Shown here piece after piece: positions 32,960-41,987 of a DNA stretch of 64,000 nt. Numbering within the stretch: the stretch's first letter is position 1; the number at the start of each line of letters is the position of its first letter. The stretch is from Pseudobutyrivibrio sp. UBA1225 (GTDB taxonomy: Bacteria > Bacillota > Clostridia > Lachnospirales > Lachnospiraceae): assembly GCA_002309345.1 (NCBI GenBank), contig DBWZ01000002.1, positions 98,237-162,236 on the forward strand, read 5' to 3'. The translations under genes were made by a program, and so were the position numbers. The notes under the pieces are model-generated. The model ran no database searches, was not told where the DNA came from, and saw nothing but the letters and a program-made list of their open reading frames with translations.

Positions 32960-34636
32960 TTATTGAGAGAGTGAACTGTATCGATTAGTATTTTGCTCAG
33001 GAGTAATAATCCTAGGATTATTTTGATTATTTTTATTAGTGTACACATTATTTAAAACCGCCTTGCGGCGTTCCATCTGGTTAATATATGTATATAATAA
33101 AAGTAATAATTTTGTATCTTTTTTTGCGTTTGAATCGTCTTCATTAGGCGATTCAATTTTTGATTTTAATGTATTGGCTTTTTCTATCATAGCAGTTAAT
33201 TGAGATTTTGCGAATTCGTTTGGACCTTTTTTATACCAGTCCGCCATTTCAAGCAATATCGGTTGCTCTGGGCTTATTTTTTCTTGCTTCTTTTCAAAAT
33301 TTTCAATATCAACTTTTGTAGCTGGCGATATTTTATTATTGTCGTAAATGTCGTTTATTAGTACCTGTTCGGCTAGTAAAATTGTTTCAGTCATTTCCTT
33401 GCAGTAATCTAACCGTTTAATCACATTGTTTGTATTTGATGAATTATTGCGCAAATGTTTTTTTGCTTTCTTAATAAATGAAGAATTATTATCTATATAT
33501 TTTCTTAAGCTATTTATAGAATCACATTCTTTCTTTAATTCTGATATTGTATCTTTATAGGCTGTTATTGAAGTATTATTTTTTTGTATCTCGTCGTTCA
33601 ATTCTTGTAATTTTTCACTCGTTATGTTATCAATATCTTTCAAACTAGATACGAAATATTGATTGTTTTTTTCAATATTTTTTGTTAGTGTTTCGATAAT
33701 TGTTTTTAAATTTTTGTATTTATTATAATAATTTGATATAATTTTTGCTTCAGTAGATTTGGGGTCAGAAAATTTAGGATCATAATTTATGTAAAATTGT
33801 TTGGGATCCTCTAACATCGCGCCAATAATTGTGTTGGCTTGTATTGCGTCATCGAGCAAAGCTATATTATTTAAATTAGTATCGTTAAGCTTTTGTATCT
33901 GAGATAAGGCATCCGCATGTGTATTATTAACTGCTCCAGTAAGATTGATTATCTCTAACTTAGCGTTGATAACATCAGTTATTTTATTAGATATTTTTTC
34001 TAATATCTCTTTATTTGATATAAAATTTGCAAGGTTCTCTTGAGTGAAAGGAGTTTTAATTGGGTCAAAGACAGCTTTAGCAAAAGATTTTTTCGTCTCT
34101 GCTGCACCAATCATTGTTAATGGGTTACTCAAGTCTACTATGATAGTATTAATGTTCTTGGCATAGGCATATAATTTATCTCTTGTAGTGCTGTCATACA
34201 AAGAGTCTATTGGTTGTAGTGAAAGTTTATTTAGATATTTAATAATTCTATCTTGCAATTCTGGTGCTATATCATTGATAGTTGAATACGTTTTTTTATA
34301 AAAATCATATGCATTTGTATTCCCGATAGTTTCCGCAGATTCAAGCTTTCTAGTGTACTCCATTATTTTTTTTGCTTCTTCTTGGATTTCATCTAGGGTG
34401 TCTACGGTGCCGCATAGTTTTTGCATTATGAGGTAGAAATCGTATTTTTTAACTATTTCATTATCACTTTTACGAATATCTTTAATATCAGTGATAAGAT
34501 TGGGATGTTTTTTTAATAAATTTTCATATTTTTTAAATTCTTGCTCAACGAATGATTTATAATCATCAAATGATTTATAATCATCAAATGTTGAGCGTGT
34601 ATAGTTAGAATTGTTATTGTTTGTTGTATTACTCAT
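32960..34636 (-). CDS. Asn/Lys-rich coiled-coil protein without signal peptide, candidate regulon member
   Basis: 558 residues, AT-rich gene on the minus strand. The N-terminus is a run of Ser/Thr/Asn, followed by a duplicated hexapeptide Phe-Asp-Asp-Tyr-Lys-Ser encoded by two 18-bp repeats. The body is almost entirely helical with several likely coiled coils (about 50-130, 290-420) and few cysteines; the tail is Asn/Pro/Ser-rich. There is no signal peptide, membrane helix or known domain. Upstream (34710-34735, minus strand) lies the GGAAAAAAA-N13-TTGATAT motif shared with 47428, 56588 and 59762. It is divergent from an Hsp70/J-like pair. A structural, phage-like or exported effector role are all possible; none is proven. 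Confidence 0.6.
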   Translation of the reverse strand: MSNTTNNNNSNYTRSTFDDYKSFDDYKSFVEQEFKKYENLLKKHPNLITDIKDIRKSDNEIVKKYDFYLIMQKLCGTVDTLDEIQEEAKKIMEYTRKLESAETIGNTNAYDFYKKTYSTINDIAPELQDRIIKYLNKLSLQPIDSLYDSTTRDKLYAYAKNINTIIVDLSNPLTMIGAAETKKSFAKAVFDPIKTPFTQENLANFISNKEILEKISNKITDVINAKLEIINLTGAVNNTHADALSQIQKLNDTNLNNIALLDDAIQANTIIGAMLEDPKQFYINYDPKFSDPKSTEAKIISNYYNKYKNLKTIIETLTKNIEKNNQYFVSSLKDIDNITSEKLQELNDEIQKNNTSITAYKDTISELKKECDSINSLRKYIDNNSSFIKKAKKHLRNNSSNTNNVIKRLDYCKEMTETILLAEQVLINDIYDNNKISPATKVDIENFEKKQEKISPEQPILLEMADWYKKGPNEFAKSQLTAMIEKANTLKSKIESPNEDDSNAKKDTKLLLLLYTYINQMERRKAVLNNVYTNKNNQNNPRIITPEQNTNRYSSLSQ

Positions 34637-34700
34637 TGTCTTAATATCCTCCTAATAATAAAACATAATTTGGAAATTGTTGTGCAATTTTTTCTACTAC

Positions 34701-34740
34701 GTCTATATATCAAAAAAAAAGGATTGTTTTTTTCCATTTC
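34701..34740 (-). promoter_or_regulatory. Shared upstream motif, site 1
   Basis: Read on the minus strand: ATGGAAAAAAAC, 13 nt from the last A of the tract to TTGATATATAG. TTGA ends 74 bases before the ATG at 34636. No sigma-A -10 lies 16-18 bp further on. Confidence 0.55.
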
Positions 34741-34776
34741 CCCCAAAAAAATTAAAAATATATTCTCCCTATTTCA

Positions 34777-34805
34777 TTGACATACATTAAATAAGGTATT
34801 AAAAT
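34777..34805 (+). promoter_or_regulatory. Sigma-A promoter of the Hsp70 gene
   Basis: TTGACA (34777-34782), 17-bp spacer, TAAAAT (34800-34805). It is 45 bases before the ATG. No CIRCE palindrome is seen, so it is not under HrcA-type heat-shock control by sequence. Confidence 0.8.
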
Positions 34806-34849
34806 ACTACCTAGAACGATAAACACACTAGATACAAAGGGAGAATAAC

Positions 34850-36595
34850 ATGATAGTAGGAATTGACTTGGGAACAACCAACTCATCCATCAGTGCGTAT
34901 GTAGATGGAGAGCTTAAACTTATTCCAAATGCGTTTGGAAAGGTGCTTACACCGTCGGTTGTAAGCTTTGACGAGGATGGCAGTTATTTTGTTGGAGCCA
35001 TCGCAAAAGAGCGATTAGTCACTAATCCTGATACCACATTTAAAGAATTCAAACGTGACATGGGTAGTGGTAAAATCTATGAAGTTTTTGGGAAACAATA
35101 CAAGCCAGAGGATTTGTCTGCGCTGATTCTCAAGCAATTAAAGGCTGATGCTGAGCGAGTTACAGGTCAGCAGATTTCTGATGCTGTCATATCTGTGCCA
35201 GCGTATTTTACAGACAAGCAGCGTGCAGCAACTCGCAATGCGGGTCTTATTGCAGGGCTTAATGTGATATGTCTTATCAACGAGCCAAGTGCAGCAGCGC
35301 TTACATATCATGTTGACAACATGGACAAGGATGAAAAATATCTTGTCTTCGACTTTGGTGGCGGAACTCTCGACGTCACACTCGTTGATGCATTTGACAA
35401 CATCATCGAAATCGAAAACATTTCCGGCGACAACTACTTGGGCGGCGCCGATTTCAATAAAGCCATCGCCATAGACATTTGCAAGAAACACAGAATCCCT
35501 TGGTCTGCCTTAAGCAGCGACAAAAAGGAGATTCTTTTAAATGTTGGCGAGGAAATCAAAATTCATCTCACTGACCACGAGCAGTGCGACTACGTGGTTA
35601 ACCTCGACAGTCAGCCTTACGAGTATACTCTAACTCGTCAGGGGCTGGTGGAAATCTCAAGCGATATTTTCAATAAAATCACAATTGTCCTTAAGCGAAT
35701 CATGAATGACGCAGGCATTGCGGTAAACGAAGTGGATGGGGTTATTATGATTGGTGGTTCTTCAAAAATGCCAATAATTCAAGCTTTCATCAACAAGCTT
35801 TTCGATGGCTTTGCTAAGTACGAGATAAATGGTGATACAATCGTGTGCCTAGGTGCAGGAATTGTTGCGGGTATTAAAGAGCGAAACGATCTTGTTAAAG
35901 ACATAATTCTTACAGATATTGCGCCATTCTCCCTTGGAACCGGCGTCGCAGATGGATCATTTTCAGTTATAATTCCAAAGAATCAGGTTTTGCCATGCAG
36001 CAGTTGGGGCTATTTCCAAACCACTAGAGACTATCAGGAAAAGGTGGAATTTACGGTATATCAAGGTGAAAACATCATTGCGAGCAAGAACCAAGTGGTT
36101 CGAAAAATCACCATCCCAATTGAACGTCGTCTGAAAGGTGAGGTCAAGATTGCGGTGAACTATTCATACGATATAAATGGAATATTCGATGTTGATATCA
36201 CAGGTGATGGCATAAAAGAAGAGGTACATGAAAAGATTGGCCTGTCAGAAGGTGATTCTAGCGCGGAAATCCAAAGCCGCCGTAAAAAGCTTGATGAAAT
36301 GAAAACAAATCCTCAGAGCCAGGAGGAAGATTTGCTTGTGGTTGAAAAAGCTGGCCGACTTGCCGCAGAATGCAACGCTGAGCAACGTGTAATGTTGGAA
36401 AAAGCATTGATGAGCTTTTTACAAACCTGCCGTCAAGCATCAAGCAAGCTAGAAATAAAGGAAGCGAAGCGACGTCTTGAAAGCGTTATGGTCATAATCG
36501 AAAAATCAATGTTCAGCTTCGCAGATTTTGATGCAGACATGTGGCGAGAAATGATAGAAGGTACGGAAAACAGCAATCCTAATAAAGAGGAATAG
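34850..36595 (+). CDS. Hsp70-family chaperone, HscC-like
   Basis: 581 residues. The ATPase domain shows Gly-Ile-Asp-Leu-Gly-Thr-Thr-Asn-Ser, Val-Pro-Ala-Tyr-Phe, Glu-Pro-Ser-Ala-Ala-Ala, Phe-Asp-Phe-Gly-Gly-Gly-Thr-Leu-Asp and Gly-Gly-Ser-Ser-Lys-Met-Pro. The substrate domain starts with Pro-Phe-Ser-Leu-Gly-Thr-Gly. It is shorter than DnaK (about 610-640) and ends in a charged helix without the DnaK acidic tail. HscC of E. coli is similar in size and works with membrane J-proteins DjlB/DjlC; here a membrane J-like gene follows two bases later. It is the second kind of Hsp70 in the cell, probably dedicated to special clients. Confidence 0.85.
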   Translation: MIVGIDLGTTNSSISAYVDGELKLIPNAFGKVLTPSVVSFDEDGSYFVGAIAKERLVTNPDTTFKEFKRDMGSGKIYEVFGKQYKPEDLSALILKQLKADAERVTGQQISDAVISVPAYFTDKQRAATRNAGLIAGLNVICLINEPSAAALTYHVDNMDKDEKYLVFDFGGGTLDVTLVDAFDNIIEIENISGDNYLGGADFNKAIAIDICKKHRIPWSALSSDKKEILLNVGEEIKIHLTDHEQCDYVVNLDSQPYEYTLTRQGLVEISSDIFNKITIVLKRIMNDAGIAVNEVDGVIMIGGSSKMPIIQAFINKLFDGFAKYEINGDTIVCLGAGIVAGIKERNDLVKDIILTDIAPFSLGTGVADGSFSVIIPKNQVLPCSSWGYFQTTRDYQEKVEFTVYQGENIIASKNQVVRKITIPIERRLKGEVKIAVNYSYDINGIFDVDITGDGIKEEVHEKIGLSEGDSSAEIQSRRKKLDEMKTNPQSQEEDLLVVEKAGRLAAECNAEQRVMLEKALMSFLQTCRQASSKLEIKEAKRRLESVMVIIEKSMFSFADFDADMWREMIEGTENSNPNKEE

Positions 36596-36597
36596 AT

Positions 36598-37971
36598 ATG
36601 TATATTAATGTTTGGCAGACCCTTGGTATTGGTCCAACAGGTGATAAAAGAGCAATAAAAAAAGCGTATGCGAAAAAATCGCGCTTGGTCCATCCGGAGG
36701 AGCATCCTGAAGAATTTGCACAGCTTAAGCATTGCTATGAGATAGCTCTGAAAATGGCAGATAGTCCATATTACAAGCAGAAAGCTTCGGCAGATCAAAA
36801 TGCTATAAGCAACGATACTGAAAACTCAGAAGTAAAAGTAGAAGAGAAATCAATTTCTAGCGAGAAAGTTAATTTAGAAGAGAAAGCAAATTCAGAAGAA
36901 AAAGAAGTTTCAGAAGAAAAAGTAATCTCAGATGATGGAGAAAAGATTATAAAAATAATATCTAAGCATAGTGGAGATTCTGAAAGCACAAATGATGCTC
37001 AGAAGGAAGAACCTCGCAAAATAGATTTAGCACTTCGTATAAACGAATTCGAGCGACAGCACGAGAATAGCAATTCTTCCAAGGATGCAAATCCATACAA
37101 AACTATAGATGAGGCTACACTGGCAATACTTAGAGATTATAAGCCTACTCGTCAGCAAAAAGCTGCCTGCGACGAGTTTATTTTGATTGCTCAAAGATTG
37201 GCTGACAGTGGTGGATACCGCAATAACATCCCTTGCTGGGTGCGATTATTCAAAAATACAGTTAAGTACTATAAGATTTTTAGTCCAAAGGGAAAGGCTA
37301 GTGATTTATTCCCAAATATAAATATTACCGCTTATTTGCTTCCAGCAATTCTTGAACTTCCAAGCATGAATCTGCAGATTTATAAGACGATAGAAGGATA
37401 CCTTTTTCCAAAGGAGATAGATGAAAACTGGAATGAGGTAAAATACATTTTCGACCATGGAATTCCAAAGATTAACAACATAGTTTCTATTAGCTATGAT
37501 ACCCGTTCATCAAAAGCGGGAATTGCGTTTGTGGATTCCAAGGGATTGCCAACGGTCAAGCCAAGCAAGTCTGTAAAGGATCGCAATTATGCAGCTGTAA
37601 TTGTTGCATTAATCGCATTAATCTTTTGTCATGCTTTTTTGGGATTTTTCTCTGGTTCATCCAACAATACGGATTCAACAAATCAGAATACATCGCCACT
37701 GCTTAAAGAATATGATTACAACAACATCTATGACAATCCCGCTTTAAGCGATGATGTAAAAAAAATAATGGAGTTTAATGATTCCAAGTATAAACTTGAT
37801 TGGGAAAAAGTTTATAGGAACGAAGATGGGACGGTAAGAGAGGACCTTCTAGAGGAGCTACAAAAAAATAATAGTTATGATGAAGGTACCGAGCCAGGAA
37901 ATCCTCCGGAGAAAGAAAGCTATCCAGAAGATATAGAAGAGATATGGGAGTCAGATGACCCACAGCAATAA
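36598..37971 (+). CDS. J-domain-like membrane protein, partner of the Hsp70
   Basis: 457 residues. Residues 3-58 resemble a J domain (Trp-Gln-Thr-Leu-Gly-Ile-Gly-Pro-Thr, Ile-Lys-Lys-Ala-Tyr-Ala-Lys-Lys-Ser, Phe-Ala-Gln-Leu-Lys-His-Cys-Tyr-Glu), but the loop reads His-Pro-Glu in place of His-Pro-Asp. A Ser/Glu/Lys-rich repeat linker (Ser-Glu-Glu-Lys units, about 75-110) follows. One membrane helix is at about 325-347 (Val-Ile-Val-Ala-Leu-Ile-Ala-Leu-Ile-Phe) and the C-terminal 110 residues are acidic. The layout is that of DjlB/DjlC-type J proteins next to HscC. The changed Asp may weaken or alter Hsp70 stimulation. Confidence 0.72.
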   Translation: MYINVWQTLGIGPTGDKRAIKKAYAKKSRLVHPEEHPEEFAQLKHCYEIALKMADSPYYKQKASADQNAISNDTENSEVKVEEKSISSEKVNLEEKANSEEKEVSEEKVISDDGEKIIKIISKHSGDSESTNDAQKEEPRKIDLALRINEFERQHENSNSSKDANPYKTIDEATLAILRDYKPTRQQKAACDEFILIAQRLADSGGYRNNIPCWVRLFKNTVKYYKIFSPKGKASDLFPNINITAYLLPAILELPSMNLQIYKTIEGYLFPKEIDENWNEVKYIFDHGIPKINNIVSISYDTRSSKAGIAFVDSKGLPTVKPSKSVKDRNYAAVIVALIALIFCHAFLGFFSGSSNNTDSTNQNTSPLLKEYDYNNIYDNPALSDDVKKIMEFNDSKYKLDWEKVYRNEDGTVREDLLEELQKNNSYDEGTEPGNPPEKESYPEDIEEIWESDDPQQ

Positions 37972-38019
37972 TAGATAATGGAAATTCTTCTAGGGAAAGG
38001 TGCAGGAATAATCCGCGTA

Positions 38020-38106
38020 TGGTATAATACATGAGGTTGTACGGTGGTTTATTTCATGTATTAGATTTTATTTTACTAGACATCAATGAGAGGAGCATAA
38101 CCGTAC
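38020..38106 (+). promoter_or_regulatory. Extended -10 promoter and structured leader of capF
   Basis: TGGTATAAT (38020-38028) is an extended -10. The leader can form ATACATGA/TCATGTAT and the longer-range GTACGGT (38039-38045)/ACCGTAC (38100-38106) pairings, which are mutually close and could alternate. Confidence 0.4.
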
Positions 38107-38143
38107 TGTATATACGAAATATAATCAGTAGGAGATATTAGTT

Positions 38144-39367
38144 TTGAAAATATTAGTAACAGGGGCTGCAGGTTTTGTTGGCAAAAACCTGGTTGAGACC
38201 TTGAAGTGCGCTGCTGATGGGCGAGATAAGTATCACACACTTGACGTGGATGAGCTGGTTGTTTACGAGTACGACAAGGATTCCACCGAGGAAGAACTTG
38301 ATTGCTACTGCAGCGATTGCGATTTTGTTTTCAATCTTGCGGGAGTCAATCGTCCCAAGGATGATAAGGAATTTATGGAGGGCAATTTTGGCTTTGCTAG
38401 CACGCTTTTGGATACACTCAAAAAGCACGGCAACACTTGTCCTGTAATGATATCATCGTCAATCCAAGCAACATTGATTGGTCGATACGCCGGCAGCGAG
38501 TACGGCAAAAGCAAGCTTGCTGGCGAAGAGCTTTTCTTTAAATACGAGCAGGAGACTGGCGCCAAGGTGCTAGTTTACCGCTTCCCAAATCTTTTCGGAA
38601 AATGGTGCCGTCCAAACTACAATTCGGCGGTTGCCACATTCTGCAACAACAAGGCCAACGGTCTAGAAATCACCGTCAACGACCCATCCACCGAGCTGAC
38701 GCTTGTCTACATCGACGATTTGGTAGACGAGATGTTTGAAGCGCTCCGCGGATGCGAGCACAGATGCGACTACGATGAGGATGGTCAGGCGGTTCCTGAT
38801 ACAGCGGGCAAATACGCCTACGTTCCCGTCAGTCACACAGTGACTCTTGGCGAAATTGTGGAGCTCCTAGACAGCTTTGTGGCGCAGCCATCATCTCTTA
38901 TGATGCCTGCAATTCCAAATGGATCCTTTGCAAAGAAACTATATAGCACCTACCTTAGCTATCTGCCTAAGGACAAGGCTATTTTCGATTTAAAAACTAA
39001 CGCTGATAACCGCGGCACTTTCACTGAGCTTCTCAAGACTGCCGATCACGGTCAGTTTTCTGTAAACATCAGCAAGCCGGGAATCACCAAGGGACAGCAC
39101 TGGCATCACACCAAGTGGGAGTTCTTTATTGTCGTTTCCGGACACGGCCTCATCCAACAACGCCGTGTCGGCGTAGATGAAAACGGCAACCCTTACCCGA
39201 TCATCGAGTTCGAGGTTAGCGGCGACCACATCCAGGCGGTTCACATGCTGCCGGGCTACACCCACAACATAATCAACCTGTCCGACACCGCGGATTTGGT
39301 TACACTTATGTGGGCCAACGAATTGCTAGAGCAGGGCCGTCCCGACACATATTTTGAAGAAGTATAG
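38144..39367 (+). CDS. capF: CapF-like bifunctional reductase (UDP-FucNAc pathway)
   Basis: 407 residues, start TTG at 38144 with GGAG nine bases upstream. The N-terminal SDR domain has Gly-Ala-Ala-Gly-Phe-Val-Gly (residues 7-13) and Tyr-Gly-Lys-Ser-Lys with the catalytic Tyr-x3-Lys. The C-terminal cupin (about 270-405, Gly-Gln-His-Trp-His-His-Thr-Lys, metal-binding His) is characteristic of CapF/WbjC. It epimerises and reduces the CapE product to UDP-N-acetyl-6-deoxy-L-talosamine. CapG- and CapE-like genes follow directly. The unusual order is F-G-E. Confidence 0.9.
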   Translation: MKILVTGAAGFVGKNLVETLKCAADGRDKYHTLDVDELVVYEYDKDSTEEELDCYCSDCDFVFNLAGVNRPKDDKEFMEGNFGFASTLLDTLKKHGNTCPVMISSSIQATLIGRYAGSEYGKSKLAGEELFFKYEQETGAKVLVYRFPNLFGKWCRPNYNSAVATFCNNKANGLEITVNDPSTELTLVYIDDLVDEMFEALRGCEHRCDYDEDGQAVPDTAGKYAYVPVSHTVTLGEIVELLDSFVAQPSSLMMPAIPNGSFAKKLYSTYLSYLPKDKAIFDLKTNADNRGTFTELLKTADHGQFSVNISKPGITKGQHWHHTKWEFFIVVSGHGLIQQRRVGVDENGNPYPIIEFEVSGDHIQAVHMLPGYTHNIINLSDTADLVTLMWANELLEQGRPDTYFEEV

Positions 39368-39414
39368 TTGGAATTATTATATATTTATGTCATATGCGAC
39401 TTGGAGGAATATAA

Positions 39415-40575
39415 ATGTTCAAAAATAATGGAAAACTTAAGCTTTTGATAATCGTAGGTACGCGTCCAGAGATTATCCGCCTAGCTGCAGTTATTAAAAA
39501 GTGCCGCAAGTACTTTGATTGCGTGCTTGCCCACACAGGTCAAAATTACGACTACACTTTAAATGGAGTGTTTTTCAAGGATTTGCAGCTTGATGATCCA
39601 GAGGTTTACATGGATGCAGTAGGCGACAACTTGGGACAGACTGTCGGCAACATCATTGCCCGAAGCTACGAGCTCATGGTAGAGATTCAGCCAGATGCAC
39701 TTTTGATTCTTGGCGACACCAACTCTTGCCTTTCCGCAATTGCGGCAAAGAGATTGCATATTCCAATCTTCCACATGGAAGCTGGAAATCGCTGCAAGGA
39801 TGAGTGCCTTCCAGAAGAGACCAATCGCCGCATCGTAGATATTATTTCAGATGTGAATATGGCATACTCAGAGCATGCCCGTCGTTACTTGGCAGACTGT
39901 GGTCTTCCAAAGGAGCGCACATATGTGACTGGATCACCAATGGCTGAGGTTTTACATGAAAACTTAGAAGCAATTGAGGCATCAAACGTCCTTGAAAAGT
40001 TGGGTCTAGAGCCTAAAAAATATATCCTCTTATCAGCTCACAGAGAGGAAAATATAGACACAGAGAAGAACTTTATCAGCCTTTTTACAGCCATCAACAA
40101 GCTGGCTGAAAAATATGATATGCCAATTCTTTATAGCTGTCATCCACGTTCAAGAAAGCGTCTTGAGGAATCAGGCTTCAAGCTTGATTCTCGTGTGAGA
40201 ATGCATGAGCCACTTGGCTTCCACGACTACAATCATCTTCAGATGAACGCTTTTGCTGTAGTATCAGATTCGGGTACACTGCCAGAGGAGTCAAGCTATT
40301 TTACAAGCATTGGCAAGCCATTCCCAGCGGTTTGCATCCGTACATCGACAGAGCGTCCAGAGGCACTCGACAAAGCCTGCTTCATCATCGCAGGTATCGA
40401 TGAAAAGTCGTTGCTTCAGGCTGTCACAACCGCCATCGACCTAAACGAAAATGGCGACTACGGAATTCCGGTACCTGACTACATCGAAGAAAACGTATCA
40501 ACCAAGGTTGTCAAAATCATCCAGTCATACACTGGAATTGTCAACAAGATGGTGTGGCGGAAGAGTGATATTTAA
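39415..40575 (+). CDS. capG: CapG/WecB-like UDP-N-acetylhexosamine 2-epimerase
   Basis: 386 residues. Family marks are Val-Gly-Thr-Arg-Pro-Glu-Ile-Ile-Arg (residues 13-21), Thr-Gly-Gln-Asn-Tyr-Asp, Gly-Asp-Thr-Asn-Ser, Phe-His-Met-Glu-Ala-Gly-Asn-Arg and Glu-Glu-Thr-Asn-Arg. In the CapE-F-G route it converts UDP-N-acetyl-L-pneumosamine/talosamine-type product to UDP-N-acetyl-L-fucosamine in the cytoplasm. WecB-type GlcNAc/ManNAc epimerase is the alternative, but the neighbours favour CapG. The gap to capF is 47 bp with GGAGG-like site before ATG. Confidence 0.88.
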   Translation: MFKNNGKLKLLIIVGTRPEIIRLAAVIKKCRKYFDCVLAHTGQNYDYTLNGVFFKDLQLDDPEVYMDAVGDNLGQTVGNIIARSYELMVEIQPDALLILGDTNSCLSAIAAKRLHIPIFHMEAGNRCKDECLPEETNRRIVDIISDVNMAYSEHARRYLADCGLPKERTYVTGSPMAEVLHENLEAIEASNVLEKLGLEPKKYILLSAHREENIDTEKNFISLFTAINKLAEKYDMPILYSCHPRSRKRLEESGFKLDSRVRMHEPLGFHDYNHLQMNAFAVVSDSGTLPEESSYFTSIGKPFPAVCIRTSTERPEALDKACFIIAGIDEKSLLQAVTTAIDLNENGDYGIPVPDYIEENVSTKVVKIIQSYTGIVNKMVWRKSDI

Positions 40576-40641
40576 AATCATGCTAAGCCATCATATAAAG
40601 AGCGAATAACTAAATGAGCTGATTTTCAAAGAAATTAGATT

Positions 40642-40736
40642 GCGCGAGCAGGGGAGTGCCATGCTGAGCATGGGAAGGACCTACGCCGGCGGGAGGGCTC
40701 CCATGCGAAAGTATGGAGGGTGCCCTGCGGGAGCAT
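40642..40736 (+). other. GC-rich structured element upstream of capE, possible RNA
   Basis: This 95-base stretch is far richer in GC than its surroundings. It can fold as a closing stem GCAGGG (40648-40653)/CCCTGC (40723-40728), a hairpin CCATG/CATGG (40659-40673) and a hairpin CCATGC-GAAA-GTATGG (40701-40716) with a GNRA tetraloop. It lies in the leader of capE. It matches no riboswitch I recognise. Small ncRNA, cis-regulator or a mobile repeat are possible. Confidence 0.4.
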
Positions 40737-40772
40737 AAATTGTTTGGGATAAATCAGCGGATTGGAGATATT

Positions 40773-41816
40773 ATGAATTGCGATTTGTTTAAAGATAAGA
40801 CTTTGATGATTACAGGCGGAACAGGTTCATTCGGTTCCACTGTTCTTAAGCATTTCCTTGATTCAGACTTAAAGGAAATCAGAATATTCTCTCGTGACGA
40901 GAAAAAGCAGGATGACATGAGACATCAGCTTCAGGCCGAGCATCCAGACCTTGCAGGTAAGGTTAAGTTTTACATCGGCGATGTCCGCAATATGCGTTCT
41001 GTGCAGGATGCTATGCCAGGAGTAGATTTCATCTTCCATGCAGCAGCACTAAAGCAGGTTCCATCGTGTGAGTTCTTCCCAATGGAAGCTGTTCGTACCA
41101 ATGTTGAGGGAACCGACAATGTTTTACATGCAGCAGTCGAGGCTGGAGTTGAGCGAGTTGTTTGTCTTTCAACTGACAAGGCAGCTTATCCAATCAACGC
41201 CATGGGTATTTCAAAGGCGATGATGGAGAAAGTCATCGGTGCTAATGCCCGCGTAGCTGCAGGCAAAACCACAATCTGCACAACACGTTATGGTAATGTT
41301 ATGTGTTCTCGTGGCTCTGTTATTCCGCTTTTCATAGACCAGATTAAGGCGGGCAACTCAATCACAATCACAGATCCAAACATGACTCGTTTCCTTATGA
41401 ATCTTGACGAGGCAGTTGCTCTTGTTATGTTTGCTTTTGAAAACGGCGAGCCAGGGGATTTGTTCGTTCAAAAATCAGATGCTTCAACAATCGGCGACCT
41501 TGCAAAGGCTGTTCAGCAGCTCTTCGGTGACACAGGCACCAAGATAATTGGTACACGCCACGGCGAAAAGCTATTTGAAACTCTTATGACAAACGAAGAG
41601 TGCGTTCGTTCAATTGACATGGGCAATTACTACCGTGTGCTTCCAGACGGTCGCGACCTCAACTACGACAAGTTCTTCGTAAACGGCGAGGTCCAGACAA
41701 TGTCAAGTGAAGCTTACACATCTCACAACACAAAGCGTCTTGACGTGCAGGGCACTGTGGACAAAATCATGACTACGGACTACGTGCAGGAGATGCTTGC
41801 AAGCTGGGATAAATAA
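40773..41816 (+). CDS. capE: CapE-like UDP-GlcNAc 5-inverting 4,6-dehydratase
   Basis: 347 residues from ATG 40773, which has TTGGAG just upstream; an upstream in-frame start at 40713 lies in the structured element and is rejected. Gly-Gly-Thr-Gly-Ser-Phe-Gly-Ser (NADP-binding), Ser-Thr-Asp-Lys-Ala-Ala-Tyr-Pro-Ile-Asn-Ala-Met-Gly-Ile-Ser-Lys (catalytic Met/Lys variant) and Thr-Arg-Tyr-Gly-Asn-Val define the family. It starts UDP-L-FucNAc synthesis from UDP-GlcNAc. A terminator follows at 41862. Confidence 0.92.
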   Translation: MNCDLFKDKTLMITGGTGSFGSTVLKHFLDSDLKEIRIFSRDEKKQDDMRHQLQAEHPDLAGKVKFYIGDVRNMRSVQDAMPGVDFIFHAAALKQVPSCEFFPMEAVRTNVEGTDNVLHAAVEAGVERVVCLSTDKAAYPINAMGISKAMMEKVIGANARVAAGKTTICTTRYGNVMCSRGSVIPLFIDQIKAGNSITITDPNMTRFLMNLDEAVALVMFAFENGEPGDLFVQKSDASTIGDLAKAVQQLFGDTGTKIIGTRHGEKLFETLMTNEECVRSIDMGNYYRVLPDGRDLNYDKFFVNGEVQTMSSEAYTSHNTKRLDVQGTVDKIMTTDYVQEMLASWDK

Positions 41817-41861
41817 TCTGCAATTATATATATTGTAGAGGTTATAAAATATTATACTTCT

Positions 41862-41896
41862 AGAGATTGCATTAAAAATAGTGCGGTCTCTTTTTG
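41862..41896 (+). terminator. Terminator of the cap operon
   Basis: AGAGATTGCATT (41862-41873) pairs with AGTGCGGTCTCT (41880-41891) using two G-T pairs, then TTTTTG. Confidence 0.7.
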
Positions 41897-41909
41897 TTTC
41901 ACCAACAAA

Positions 41910-41973
41910 CTTCTCTATAACATATTACTTAAAGAAGTTATTGAACTTTTCTAAGTAATATGTTATAAAGAAG
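41910..41973. promoter_or_regulatory. 22-bp inverted-repeat operator over the promoter of DUF3990 module 1
   Basis: Arms 41910-41931 and 41952-41973 match at 21 of 22 positions (core ATAACATATTACTTA). TTGAAC (41941-41946), 17 bp, TATAAA (41964-41969) form a sigma-A promoter whose -10 lies in the right arm. Binding by the HTH domain of the gene would block transcription: autoregulation, inferred. Confidence 0.75.
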
Positions 41974-41987
41974 TTGGAGGAAAATAT

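Noticed and set aside
40713..40772. N-terminal extension of CapE
   Set aside because: The extra 20 residues derive from the structured element; ATG 40773 has the ribosome binding site and matches family length.
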